From NCBI RefSeq assembly GCF_000745235.1, contig NZ_JQNL01000001.1:2108001-2172000 (forward strand): a DNA stretch of 64,000 nt, given 5' to 3'. The notes beneath the pieces were generated by a model. It made no database searches, was not told the DNA's origin, and worked only from the letters and a program-made list of their open reading frames with translations. Position numbers and translations under genes: made by a program. Each line of letters begins with the position of its first letter. The stretch's first letter is position 1. This document shows, piece by piece, positions 34,979 through 43,979 of this stretch. This DNA comes from Luteibacter mycovicinus. Lineage in GTDB: Bacteria; Pseudomonadota; Gammaproteobacteria; Xanthomonadales; Rhodanobacteraceae.

Positions 34979-37900
34979 ATGAAAATCGCCCAATACTTCG
35001 TCAACCGCCCGATCCTCGCGGGCGTGCTGTCGGTGCTGTTCCTGATCGCGGGCGGTATCGCCGTGTTCAAACTGCCGATCAGCGAATACCCGGAGGTCGT
35101 TCCGCCGACCGTCGTGGTCAAGGCGAGCTACCCGGGTGCCAACCCGAAGGTCATCGCCGAGACCGTCGCTACGCCGCTCGAAGAGCAGATCAACGGCGTG
35201 GAAGGCATGCTGTACACCTCCTCGCAGGCGACCAGCGACGGCCAGATGACCCTCACGGTCACCTTCGCCCTGGGTACCGACCTCGACAACGCGCAGGTGC
35301 AGACGCAGAACCGCGTCGCCCAGGCCCTGCCGCGTCTGCCGGAAGAAGTGCAGCGTCTCGGCGTGACGACGACGAAGAGCTCGCCCGACCTGACCATGGT
35401 CGTGCATCTGACCTCGCCCGATCACCGCTATGACATGCTCTACCTGTCGAACTATGCGCGTACGCGCATCAAGGACCAGCTCGCCCGTCTCGACGGCGTG
35501 GGTGACGTCCAGCTGTTCGGCGCCGGCGAATACAGCATGCGCGTGTGGATGAACCCGGAAAAGCTGGCCATCCGTAACCTGACCACGGGTGACGTGATCA
35601 AGGCCGTACGCGAGCAGAACATCGAAGTCGCCGCGGGTTCGCTGAACGCGCCGCCCGGCCCGAACTCGAACGCGTTCCAGGTCAACATCAACACGCGCGG
35701 CCGGCTGGTGACCGAGGACGACTTCCTCAACATCATCGTGCGCAGCGACGCGTCGGGCTCGGTCACGCATCTGCGCGACGTCGCCCGTGTCGAGCTAGGC
35801 TCGAACAACTATGCGCTGCGCAGCCTGCTGAACAACCGCGAGGCGGTCGCGATCCCGATCTTCCAGCGTCCGGGCTCGAACGCGATCGCGATTTCGGACG
35901 AAGTGCGTGCCGAGATGGCGACGCTGAAGAAGGATTTCCCGCAGGGCGTCGATTACTCGATCGTCTACGATCCCACGGTGTTCGTGCGCGGCTCCATCGA
36001 AGCGGTCGTGCATACGCTGTTCGAAGCGATCGTTCTCGTGGTGCTCGTCGTCATCCTGTTCCTGCAGACCTGGCGTGCATCGATCATTCCGCTCGTGGCG
36101 GTACCGGTATCGCTGATCGGCACCTTCGCCGTGATGTACCTGGTCGGCTTCTCGCTCAACGCGCTGTCGTTGTTCGGCCTGGTGCTGGCGATCGGTATCG
36201 TCGTCGATGACGCGATCGTGGTCGTGGAGAACGTCGAGCGACACATCGAGCACGGTCTCGACCCGAAGATGGCGACACGTCAGGCGATGACCGAAGTTAC
36301 CGGTCCGATCGTGGCGACGGCGCTCGTGCTCTGCGCGGTGTTCGTGCCGGCCGCCTTCATCAGCGGTCTGACCGGACAGTTCTATCGCCAGTTCGCCCTG
36401 ACCATCGCCATCTCGACGGTGATCTCGGCCTTCAACTCGCTGACCCTGAGCCCGGCGCTCTCCGCGATCCTGCTGAAGGGCCGCGACGAGCCGAAAGACA
36501 AGCTCACGATCTGGATGGAGCGCAGCCTCGGCTGGTTGTTCCGGCCGTTCAACCGTGGCTTCGACCGCGCATCGCACGGCTATGTCGGCGGTGTACAGAA
36601 GATCCTGCGCTTCTCGGCGGTCGTGCTGGTGCTCTACGCCGGTCTCGTCGCCCTCGGCGTGCTCGGCTTCGCGAAGACGCCGACGGGTTTCGTCCCGACC
36701 CAGGACAAACAGTATCTCGTGTCGTTCGCGCAGTTGCCGGATGCCTCCTCGCTGGATCGTACCGAAGGCGTGATCCGCCGCATGGGCGATATCGCGCTGA
36801 AGGATCCGGGCGTCGAAAGCGCGGTGCAGTTCCCCGGCCTTTCGATCAACGGCTTCACCAACAGCACAAACGCGGGCATCGTGTTCGTCACGCTCAAACC
36901 ATTCGAGGAACGTCGTTCCGCCGATCTGTCGGCCGAGGCGATCGCGGCTCGTCTGAACGGCCAGTTCGCCGGCATCCAGGACGCGTACATCGCCATCTTC
37001 CCGCCGCCGCCGGTCAACGGCCTCGGCACGATCGGCGGCTTCCGCATGCAGATCGAGGATCGTGGCGACCTGGGCTTCGAGGAGCTGTACAAGCAGACCC
37101 AGGGCATCATCGCCGCCAGCCAGAAGACACCGGAGCTCGCGCACCTGTTCACCAGTTTCCAGGTGAGCGTGCCGCAGTTCGACGCCGACATCGATCGCGA
37201 GAAGGCGAAGTCGGAAGGTATCGACCTTGGCGACGTGTTCCAGACCATGCAGGCGTACCTCGGTTCGCTCTACGTCAACGACTTCAACCGCTTCGGTCGC
37301 ACCTATCAGGTGAACGTGTCCGCCGAACCGTCGTTCCGTCATGAGCCGTCCGACATCGTGGGGCTGAAGACGCGCAACGCCGCGGGCGACCTCGTGCCGC
37401 TGGGTTCGTTCCTCACCGTACGCCAGACCAACGGCCCGGATCGTGTGCAGCACTACAACGGTTATCCCACCGCCGAAATCAACGGTGGCGCGGCGCCGGG
37501 CTACAGCACGGGTCAGGCTCAGGCCGCGATGGAGAAGCTCGTCCAGGCCAACCTGCCCAACGGCATGACCTATGAGTGGACCGAGCTTACCTACCAGCAG
37601 ATCCTCGCCGGCAATACCGCGGTGCTGGTGTTCCCGCTGTCCGTCCTGCTCGTCTTCCTCGTGCTGGCCTCGCTGTACGAAAGCCTCAGCCTGCCGCTGG
37701 CCGTGATCCTGATCGTGCCGATGGTGCTGCTGTCCGCGATCGTCGGTGTGATCGTGACCGGTGGTGACAACAACATCTTCACCCAGATCGGCCTGATCGT
37801 TCTCGTGGGCCTGGCCTGTAAGAACGCGATCCTAATCGTCGAGTTCGCCCGAGAGGCGGAGATCGGTGGCATGGACCGTGTGGATGCGGTGCTCGAAGCG

Positions 37901-38170
37901 GCCCGCCTGCGACTGCGCCCGATCCTGATGACCTCGTTCGCTTTCATCATGGGCGTGGTGCCGCTGGTGACCTCGCACGGCGCGGGTGCGGAGATGCGTC
38001 ATGCGATGGGCGTGGCGGTGTTCGCCGGCATGCTGGGCGTGACCTTCTTCGGCCTGATCTTCACCCCGCTCTTCTATGTGCTGATCCGCGCCTGGAACGA
38101 ACGCTCCGAGGCTCGCCGCAACGCGCGCCGCGAACGCCGTCTCCTCGACAACGCGGCCCGGGAGTCGTAA
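34979..38170 (+). CDS. RND multidrug efflux pump, MexF-like
   Basis: A 1063-residue inner-membrane HAE1-type proton/drug antiporter with twelve membrane segments and two large periplasmic loops. It starts MKIAQYFVNRPILAGVLSV, has the TM4 proton-relay Asp pair in GIVVDDAIVVVENVERH, and the porter-domain motifs GVGDVQLFGAGEYSMRVW and SSPDLTMVVHLTSP. The order and sequence style are closest to MexF/BpeF, which expel chloramphenicol, quinolones and trimethoprim-like drugs. It is 6 bp after the adaptor and 3 bp before the outer-membrane factor. Confidence 0.96.
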   Translation: MKIAQYFVNRPILAGVLSVLFLIAGGIAVFKLPISEYPEVVPPTVVVKASYPGANPKVIAETVATPLEEQINGVEGMLYTSSQATSDGQMTLTVTFALGTDLDNAQVQTQNRVAQALPRLPEEVQRLGVTTTKSSPDLTMVVHLTSPDHRYDMLYLSNYARTRIKDQLARLDGVGDVQLFGAGEYSMRVWMNPEKLAIRNLTTGDVIKAVREQNIEVAAGSLNAPPGPNSNAFQVNINTRGRLVTEDDFLNIIVRSDASGSVTHLRDVARVELGSNNYALRSLLNNREAVAIPIFQRPGSNAIAISDEVRAEMATLKKDFPQGVDYSIVYDPTVFVRGSIEAVVHTLFEAIVLVVLVVILFLQTWRASIIPLVAVPVSLIGTFAVMYLVGFSLNALSLFGLVLAIGIVVDDAIVVVENVERHIEHGLDPKMATRQAMTEVTGPIVATALVLCAVFVPAAFISGLTGQFYRQFALTIAISTVISAFNSLTLSPALSAILLKGRDEPKDKLTIWMERSLGWLFRPFNRGFDRASHGYVGGVQKILRFSAVVLVLYAGLVALGVLGFAKTPTGFVPTQDKQYLVSFAQLPDASSLDRTEGVIRRMGDIALKDPGVESAVQFPGLSINGFTNSTNAGIVFVTLKPFEERRSADLSAEAIAARLNGQFAGIQDAYIAIFPPPPVNGLGTIGGFRMQIEDRGDLGFEELYKQTQGIIAASQKTPELAHLFTSFQVSVPQFDADIDREKAKSEGIDLGDVFQTMQAYLGSLYVNDFNRFGRTYQVNVSAEPSFRHEPSDIVGLKTRNAAGDLVPLGSFLTVRQTNGPDRVQHYNGYPTAEINGGAAPGYSTGQAQAAMEKLVQANLPNGMTYEWTELTYQQILAGNTAVLVFPLSVLLVFLVLASLYESLSLPLAVILIVPMVLLSAIVGVIVTGGDNNIFTQIGLIVLVGLACKNAILIVEFAREAEIGGMDRVDAVLEAARLRLRPILMTSFAFIMGVVPLVTSHGAGAEMRHAMGVAVFAGMLGVTFFGLIFTPLFYVLIRAWNERSEARRNARRERRLLDNAARES

Positions 38171-38173
38171 TTC

Positions 38174-39607
38174 ATGAAAGTCATGTTCCGTAGTACGGCC
38201 CTGTTCGCGGCCCTCGTTCTCGCCGGGTGCGCGAGCGTGGGCCCCGATTACCACACGCCGAAGGAAGCACCGGTCACCCTGCAAGGCGTCGACGCCACGC
38301 ACCAGAACCATGGTGACGTGCAGGCGCAGTGGTGGAAGCAGTTCGGCGATCCGACGCTCGATGCGCTGATCGTCCGCGCGGCGAAGGGCGCGCCGGACCT
38401 GCGTATCGCGATGGCCCGGCTGAATCAGGCGCGTGCCGCGCTGGGTACCGCGAAGTCGCAGCAGATTCCCGACGTGGAAACCGTCGCCTCGTACCAGCGC
38501 ACGCGTGCGCAGCAGCCGGGCTTCACCGATCAGCGCACGACGGTGACGCAGTATCAGGCGGGCTTCGATGCATCGTGGGAGCTCGACCTGTTCGGGGGCG
38601 TCCGGCGCTCGGTCGAGGCGGCTCGCGCCGATGCCGCCGCGGGCGAAGCCTCGTTGCAGGATGCTCAGGTCACGCTGTTCGCCGAAGTCGCACGCAACTA
38701 CTTCGACCTGCGCGGCACGCAGCTGCGGATCGATGTGGCCAACCGCGACATCGCCAACCAGCGCGATTCACTGAAGGTGATCAACGCACGCGTGGAGGTC
38801 GGCACCGGTGCCGAGCAGGATCTGGCCAGCGCCAGGGCACGCCTCGCGGCGGTCGAGGCGCAGCTGCCGGTGCTCGAGACCCAGGCACAGGCCGATACGT
38901 TCCGCATCGCGGTGCTTCTCGGTTCGCGACCGGGTGAACTGGACGTCGATCTGTCACCCGCGACCTTCAAGCCGATCGACGTCAGCCTGGCCATCGGCGG
39001 CGCCGACGAAGTGCTGCAGCGCCGTCCCGACATCCGGATCGCCGAGCGCCAGCTTGCCGCCGCGAATGCGCGCATCGGCGTCGCCAAGGCCGACTACTTC
39101 CCCCATATCTCGCTGGGCGGTTTCATCGGCTTCCTCGCGGGCCGCAGCAACGACTTCGGCGGTGCCGACTCGCGTGCGTTCCAGGTCGCGCCGAGCATCT
39201 CGTGGTCCGGGCTCAACGTGCAGCGCGTCGCTTCCGGCGTGCGCGGCGCGCGTGCCCAGGCGGAGGAAGCGCAGGCCAACTACGACCGCACGGTGCTCAC
39301 CGCACTGGAGGATGTCGACAACTCACTGGTCGGTTTCAACCAGCAGCGTGTGCGTGTCGAAAAGCTGGTCGTCCAGGCCACGGAGAGCCGTCGTGCGGCG
39401 GAGCTGGCCAAGTTGCGCTATGACGCGGGCCGTACCGACTACCTCGAACTGCTCGACGCGCAGCGCACCCAGCTCTCCGCCGAAGATCAGCTCGCGGAAG
39501 CCGAGGCCGCCATCAACACCCGCGCCGTGCAGCTGTACAAGGCCCTGGGCGGTGGGTGGCAGGCGTGCGGCGACAACGCGTGCAGCGAGGTTGCGAAAGC
39601 CCCATGA
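38174..39607 (+). CDS. Outer-membrane efflux lipoprotein of the RND system (OprN-like)
   Basis: A 477-residue NodT-family outer-membrane factor with a lipoprotein signal (LFAALVLAGCASVGPDYHTP). It has the twin OEP repeats, including QWWKQFGDPTLDALIVRAAKGAPDLRIA and LQRRPDIRIAERQLAAANARIGVAKADYFP. It completes the tripartite pump. The C-terminal tail is rich in Cys (QACGDNACSEVAKAP), uncommon for the family. Its stop overlaps the next gene start in ATGA. Confidence 0.95.
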   Translation: MKVMFRSTALFAALVLAGCASVGPDYHTPKEAPVTLQGVDATHQNHGDVQAQWWKQFGDPTLDALIVRAAKGAPDLRIAMARLNQARAALGTAKSQQIPDVETVASYQRTRAQQPGFTDQRTTVTQYQAGFDASWELDLFGGVRRSVEAARADAAAGEASLQDAQVTLFAEVARNYFDLRGTQLRIDVANRDIANQRDSLKVINARVEVGTGAEQDLASARARLAAVEAQLPVLETQAQADTFRIAVLLGSRPGELDVDLSPATFKPIDVSLAIGGADEVLQRRPDIRIAERQLAAANARIGVAKADYFPHISLGGFIGFLAGRSNDFGGADSRAFQVAPSISWSGLNVQRVASGVRGARAQAEEAQANYDRTVLTALEDVDNSLVGFNQQRVRVEKLVVQATESRRAAELAKLRYDAGRTDYLELLDAQRTQLSAEDQLAEAEAAINTRAVQLYKALGGGWQACGDNACSEVAKAP

Positions 39608-40377
39608 GCTCGGCCAAGGTTCATCGCCTGCCCGTAAAGACGAAGCGTATGAACCCGACCGCCGTGGAACCGCCGCTCAGCCAGCGCATCGCGCTGGTGA
39701 GCGGCGCCAATCGCGGGATCGGCTTTGAAGTGGCGAAGCAGCTCGCTTCGCTGGGTGTCACGGTATTTCTCGGCGGGCGTGAACTCGCCAAGGCGGAGAA
39801 AGCCGCGAAGTCGGTACGCGAACTGGGCGGAGACGCCCACGCCATACGGCTCGACGTCACCCGTGCCGACGATATCGAAGCGACGATCGCGACCATCGAT
39901 GGCCGCTTCGGTCGGCTCGACATTCTCATCAATAACGCGGGCGGGCATTTCGACGTGCGAGCCCGCACGTCGAAGCCCGACATCGATGACATCCGTGGCG
40001 CGCTCGACGTGAATCTGCTCGGGGCATGGTGTCTCACGGCCGCCGCGCTTCCCCTGATGCGTCGCCATGGTTACGGCCGGATCGTCAATGTGTCGAGCGA
40101 ATGCGCGACGCATGAGATGTGCGGCGACAACGCACCGGCGTATCGCATTTCCAAGGCGGCGTTGAATGCATATACGCAGGTCGCCGCGCGCGAACTCGAA
40201 GGCAGCGGCGTGCTCGTCAATGCGGTCTCCCCCGGATGGACGGCGACGGCCATGGGCGGAAGCGGCGGCCGACCGGTAGCGGAGAGCGCCGAGGGCATCG
40301 TGTGGGCTGCACTGCTGTCCGAACGCGACGCCGCGCACGGACAGTTCTTTCGCGACAAGCTCAGGATCGCCTGGTAG
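39604..40377 (+). CDS. Short-chain dehydrogenase coupled to the RND operon
   Basis: A 257-residue SDR with nucleotide motif SGANRGIGFEVAKQL, NNAGGHF and catalytic residues Ser (VNVSSECA), Tyr and Lys (APAYRISKAAL). Arg after beta-2 (GGRELAKA) favours NADPH. The sequence resembles plant-type carbonyl reductase/menthol dehydrogenase-like SDRs. Its ATG overlaps the outer-membrane factor stop (ATGA), so it is the fourth gene of the efflux operon. Efflux operons of the MexEF type are often triggered by electrophilic or oxidised compounds, so a detoxifying reductase would fit, but the substrate is unknown. Confidence 0.88.
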   Translation: MSSAKVHRLPVKTKRMNPTAVEPPLSQRIALVSGANRGIGFEVAKQLASLGVTVFLGGRELAKAEKAAKSVRELGGDAHAIRLDVTRADDIEATIATIDGRFGRLDILINNAGGHFDVRARTSKPDIDDIRGALDVNLLGAWCLTAAALPLMRRHGYGRIVNVSSECATHEMCGDNAPAYRISKAALNAYTQVAARELEGSGVLVNAVSPGWTATAMGGSGGRPVAESAEGIVWAALLSERDAAHGQFFRDKLRIAW

Positions 40378-40462
40378 CTCCCTCTCGTCAGACGACCGTC
40401 GGGTAAGTCCGGCGGAACGTATGCAACCTGTCGAAACGAAACCCTTCAGCACCGGCTGCGAT

Positions 40463-41626
40463 TCACCGGGAAATGATGTGCGCGAACCACTCCCACCCGC
40501 GCAGTTTGGCGGTGACGAGTTTCACGCAGGTCAGCATCGGTACGGCCAGCAGCGCGCCGGGAATACCCCACAGCCAGCCCCAGATCAGCAGCCAGAGAAG
40601 AATGGCGACGGGGCTGAGCCGTGACCGGCGCCCCTGCAACATCGGGGTCAGCAGGTTGCCTTCGATGGCGGTGATGCCGGCAAAGGTCGCGGCGGGAAGC
40701 AGCGCCGGGCCGACTTCCTGAAAGTGAAGGACGCCGACGACAGCAAGCACCGTGGTCGTCGTGATTGCACCCACATAGGGAATGAAGTTGGCGACGGTCG
40801 CGACCGTGCCCCAGAGCAGCGGATCGGGTACGCCATAGAGGTAGAGCATGCCGGCGGTGACCAGGCCCAGCGTGACGTTGATCGCGGCGGTGAGCAGCAG
40901 GTAGCTCGACACCTCGACCTGGATGCTGCGCACGATGCTCACGGTGTGCCGCTTGTACGCGAACGTAGGCGATATCTCCACCGCGCGGCGGAGGATCTCG
41001 TCGCCGTACACAAGAAAGAAAAACACCAGGAGCGCGACGGTCAGTACGCTTGCGAGTACCTTCGGCGCACCGGCCACGATGTCCCACGCCGTGAAGGCAA
41101 AACCCGCGTTCGCCTGAGGCGCGTTACGCGTCACGGCGCCGCCGACCAGATTCTGTGTCGCCCGGCTCGCCGCTTCGATCTGCTGTGTCATCGGCTTGAT
41201 CTTGGGCGCGAACGCACGCATCGCCGTCGGTGCTTCGTGGAACCAGTTCAACGCGGGCGTGGACAGCGTGGCGATCGCTGAAACCAGCCCCACGTTGAGC
41301 GTCACCATCACGATAACCGCGGCGAGCCAGCGGGGAAAACGCACCCGCGCGGCGGCGACGACGATCGGGTTCAGTGCAAGGCCGATAAAGGCCGCGAGTA
41401 CCAGTGGGACCAGCAACGACTTGCCCAGCACGACGGTATACAGAACCGCCAGCAGGATCATGCCGGTCAGTGAAATACGTATGGCGCGAAGGTGGCGCGA
41501 GATACGCCGGGTGCTGCGACTACTGCCGGGTTTACGCCGCCCGCGCGTGACCAGCGTGGACACGGCAGCCCCGGGCGCCGTCGTCGATGGCAACGGCGTA
41601 GGGAGTGGACTGGGAAAATCGCTCAT
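40463..41626 (-). CDS. AI-2E family (PerM/YdiK-like) transporter
   Basis: A 387-residue inner-membrane protein with about seven to eight membrane segments. It has the family features VPLVLAAFIGLALNPIV near the N-terminus, a long soluble stretch (about 130-200), and GTVATVANFIPYVGAITTT, then EGNLLTPMLQGRRSRLSPVAILLWLLIWGWLWGIPGALLAVPM split over the last helices. Family members have been tied to autoinducer-2 export, Na+/H+ exchange or unknown traffic, so the cargo cannot be named. Its start overlaps the stop of the small protein gene upstream, the last in a four-gene run. Confidence 0.88.
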   Translation of the reverse strand: MSDFPSPLPTPLPSTTAPGAAVSTLVTRGRRKPGSSRSTRRISRHLRAIRISLTGMILLAVLYTVVLGKSLLVPLVLAAFIGLALNPIVVAAARVRFPRWLAAVIVMVTLNVGLVSAIATLSTPALNWFHEAPTAMRAFAPKIKPMTQQIEAASRATQNLVGGAVTRNAPQANAGFAFTAWDIVAGAPKVLASVLTVALLVFFFLVYGDEILRRAVEISPTFAYKRHTVSIVRSIQVEVSSYLLLTAAINVTLGLVTAGMLYLYGVPDPLLWGTVATVANFIPYVGAITTTTVLAVVGVLHFQEVGPALLPAATFAGITAIEGNLLTPMLQGRRSRLSPVAILLWLLIWGWLWGIPGALLAVPMLTCVKLVTAKLRGWEWFAHIISR

Positions 41627-41940
41627 GACACGTCGTCGGCCACATCGGCGACATCGCCGGCCAGATCTCCGAGCAAGCTGCCAGCGGCCATCGATATCAC
41701 CTTTCCGATGATATCGGCCGTCCCACCCGCGACGAGCCCGCTGACGCCAGGCACCGCGAGTGGGTTGAGCTTGATGTTGCTGAGGAAAAAACCGCCGCCG
41801 GCCGCGATGCCGAGCACCGTCAGGGGATTTTCGTAGCCGCGCGCGATAAGCGCGGCGGCGGGTTCGACGACTTCGGCGCGTGCGGCGACAACGCGTGCGC
41901 GCGCCTCGGTCACTTTCGCCATGCTGCGGAAAATACCCAT
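41623..41940 (-). CDS. Small membrane-associated protein of unknown function
   Basis: A 105-residue protein starting MGIFRSMAKVTEARARVVAAR. An amphipathic N-terminus is followed by two weakly hydrophobic Gly/Ala/Leu-rich stretches (NPLTVLGIAAGGGFFLS and AVPGVSGLVAGGTADIIGKV). I do not recognise a named family. It overlaps the AI-2E gene by 4 bp and is 2 bp after the holin-like gene, so it belongs to the same operon. The start at 41940 is used because the upstream open frame is the antisense-like leader of the neighbour. Confidence 0.75.
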   Translation of the reverse strand: MGIFRSMAKVTEARARVVAARAEVVEPAAALIARGYENPLTVLGIAAGGGFFLSNIKLNPLAVPGVSGLVAGGTADIIGKVISMAAGSLLGDLAGDVADVADDVS

Positions 41941-41942
41941 CG

Positions 41943-42425
41943 TCAGCCCCCTACCTTCGCTTCGCCTTCCGCCTTGCCCTGCTTCAACGCTTCTTTCGCC
42001 AGCAGCGCCAGCTCGTTGCGCGTGCCCGGCAGACTGAGCCAGTGCATGGCGCGCCGGAACACGAGGATAGCGACAATCAACAGCACCAGCTGGAGGCCCG
42101 CCAGTGCGGTCAGTGCCCAGGCCCAGGAGCCGAACCACTGCGCGAGGCCCCAGCCGGCAAGCGCCAGCAGAGTGAGTCCGAGCGCAACAGCAAAGACGAT
42201 GGCCGCCAGGCCCATGAACAACATCATGACGATGCCGCTGCGGGCAAGGCCGAATTCAGCGCCCGCCAGCGCGATCTGCGCCGAAAAGAGGTTCTTCAGC
42301 CCGACGCCGAGGCGACGAATGTCATCCGTCCACGCCGGCATGGCGAACCTGGGACCCGCCGGCGCCTCGTCTCCGGGCGCCGGTCCGTCCATGTTTTCTC
42401 GCCCCGAGGGACCGTCTTCCAACAT
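41943..42425 (-). CDS. Holin-X/YqjE-type membrane protein
   Basis: A 160-residue protein with two membrane segments (SGIVMMLFMGLAAIVFAVAL and ALTALAGLQLVLLIVAILVF), flanked by a soluble N-terminus and a charged C-terminal tail. This is the layout of the phage-holin-superfamily III/YqjE proteins of the cell envelope, which are not phage lysis genes. In enterobacteria yqjD-yqjE-yqjK form one operon; here a DUF883 protein lies upstream and a small protein downstream, the same arrangement. Confidence 0.8.
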   Translation of the reverse strand: MLEDGPSGRENMDGPAPGDEAPAGPRFAMPAWTDDIRRLGVGLKNLFSAQIALAGAEFGLARSGIVMMLFMGLAAIVFAVALGLTLLALAGWGLAQWFGSWAWALTALAGLQLVLLIVAILVFRRAMHWLSLPGTRNELALLAKEALKQGKAEGEAKVGG

Positions 42426-42451
42426 GCGTCAAAGCCCCTGCGGGTGGTGGA

Positions 42452-42841
42452 TCAGTTGCGCAGGATACGGCCCGCGAGCCAGCCGGCGGCAAGCGCCAGC
42501 GCGATCGACTGGACCGGCTTCTCACGCACGTAGTCGCGTGCGGTGTCGAGCCAGTCGTTCGCGGTGTCGACGGCTTCACCATAAGCTTCCTTGCCGCGAA
42601 GCTTGGCTTCTTCCGCTTTCTCGGCGGCGCGGGTCGCGCCGTAGGCGGCCTTGTCAGTAGCGCTATGGAGCGTGTCTTCCACCTTGTCCGCCGCGCGATC
42701 GACGGCGTCCTTGGTGCGGTCGACGGCGCTGGAGGTTGCCTGCTTCACCTGCTCGGCACGTGCGTCGATGCGCTCGGCAGCCGAGACGGTGTTCGCGGCG
42801 GCAGTCGCGGCGTTGGCGACATGGTCGGCGGGCTTGTTCAT
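42452..42841 (-). CDS. DUF883 family (YqjD/ElaB-like) membrane-anchored protein
   Basis: A 129-residue protein: a long alanine-rich, charged helix (about residues 20-100, many A-E-K-A repeats) ends in a short C-terminal membrane anchor (SIALALAAGWLAGRILRN). This is the DUF883 layout; E. coli YqjD and ElaB bind ribosomes at the membrane in stationary phase. GGAG is 9 nt upstream of the ATG at 42841, while the ATG at 42850 would have no spacer, so 42841 is chosen. First gene of the run to 40463. Confidence 0.85.
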   Translation of the reverse strand: MNKPADHVANAATAAANTVSAAERIDARAEQVKQATSSAVDRTKDAVDRAADKVEDTLHSATDKAAYGATRAAEKAEEAKLRGKEAYGEAVDTANDWLDTARDYVREKPVQSIALALAAGWLAGRILRN

Positions 42842-43011
42842 GGCATGCATCTCCGGGATAGGCTGGATTTGGGACGGTACGACAAAGAGAGTGAGCGTTG
42901 GGTCATTGAGGCGGGGGTGGGCTGTCCGGCCCTCCTCCGCCGAAGACTCGGGAGCATGTCGCCGATGTACCGGCTTCCACGCGGGTCGCCAGGGCATGGG
43001 ATCTCACCCGG

Positions 43012-43176
43012 TCAGACGCGCGGCCCACGTCCGCGGAAGAACGAAATGATGGCGAGGATCAGGAAGACCACGAAAAGGATCTTCGCGATACCTGCCGCCG
43101 TACCCGCGATACCGCCAAAGCCGAAAACGGCGGCGATGATGGCGATGACGAGGAAGACGAGGGCGTAATGAAGCAT
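43012..43176 (-). CDS. DUF1328 small membrane protein
   Basis: A 54-residue hydrophobic protein with two short membrane helices ([20 protein letters not shown] and [17 protein letters not shown]) and a basic end (RGRGPRV). This matches the DUF1328/YtjA family, widespread in proteobacteria and often stress-induced. Function is unknown. It is a stand-alone gene upstream of the DUF883 operon. Confidence 0.88.
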   Translation of the reverse strand: MLHYALVFLVIAIIAAVFGFGGIAGTAAGIAKILFVVFLILAIISFFRGRGPRV

Positions 43177-43333
43177 GTTGGGATTCTCCGGCAGGTAGGA
43201 CGCGGTGCCATTTAGTCCCGGGAGCTGCGCAGGGCGCGTGAAGCCTGGAGCCACCTGTCAAAAGCCGTTCAGGCTGATGGAATCGGTCATCGACCGGTCG
43301 GCTCCGATGGGGGCCGGCCGGTCGGCGACCAGG

Positions 43334-43957
43334 TCAGGCCTTGACCTTCGGATTCAGTGAGTACGTCCCGGTGATTACCGCCTCGTCCACCACGTGCCCC
43401 TCGATCACGTCCCGCAGCTCGGCAAGGTTGAACCCTTTCTCGAGCGGGACCGTCTCCACGTCCAGCGCGTAGACGTGGAAGTGATAGTGATGCGGAATGC
43501 TGTCGTTCCACGGCGGGCATGGGCCGTCGTAGCCGTGGTAGTGACCCTCCATGTCCCGGTCGCCCTTGAACCAGCCGGTGTAGTCGTTCAGGCCCTGAAC
43601 CGAACCGGGAGGACCGACCGGATCTTTCTTGCCGCGCGGCACGACGCCCTCACCGCAGGCGCCTTCGCCCAGTTCCCGGCACTCGAGCGGAATGTTCGCC
43701 ATCAGCCAGTGGACGAACTCGACGCGCGGCAGGTCGCGACGCACTTCGCGGCCCTCGACGTTGACGTCGTCCGGCTTCGAGGGCACGTCGGTGTCGATCA
43801 CCGCGATGGCAAAGGACTTCGCCGTCGACGGCACTTCGGTCCAGGCCAGATGCGGGGTGACGTTGCCGGCCGGCTTGATCGGCTCACCGATCTCCATGAA
43901 GGCGAAGTTGGCCGGAATCGGCTTACCGTGTTCGATGCTGTCGCTGGTTAAACGCAT
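43334..43957 (-). CDS. YbhB/YbcL-type PEBP protein
   Basis: A 207-residue phosphatidylethanolamine-binding-like protein. Family motifs are NVTPHLAWTEVPSTAKSFAI, DTDVPS (ligand-pocket Asp-Pro loop variant), VHWLMANIP and YHGYDGPCPPWNDSIPHHYHF, with the GPCPP and HHYHFHVYAL ends that shape the anion site. There is no signal peptide. The bacterial role of these proteins is not settled; some help type VI or kinase modulation. An extra loop (NVEGREVRRDLPRVE) is present between the first two motifs. Confidence 0.9.
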   Translation of the reverse strand: MRLTSDSIEHGKPIPANFAFMEIGEPIKPAGNVTPHLAWTEVPSTAKSFAIAVIDTDVPSKPDDVNVEGREVRRDLPRVEFVHWLMANIPLECRELGEGACGEGVVPRGKKDPVGPPGSVQGLNDYTGWFKGDRDMEGHYHGYDGPCPPWNDSIPHHYHFHVYALDVETVPLEKGFNLAELRDVIEGHVVDEAVITGTYSLNPKVKA

Positions 43958-43979
43958 GGCGGTTCTCCTGGCTTACGAA

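Noticed and set aside
33656..35770. Minus-strand open frame of 704 codons
   Set aside because: Antisense to the RND adaptor and pump genes; no recognisable domain.
41943..42425. Holin-like protein as sign of a prophage
   Set aside because: It is the chromosomal YqjE-type envelope protein in a yqjD-like operon; no lysin, integrase or structural phage gene is nearby.
43285..43330. GC-rich hairpin downstream of the PEBP gene
   Set aside because: Stem is imperfect and no T-run follows on either strand, so I do not call a terminator.
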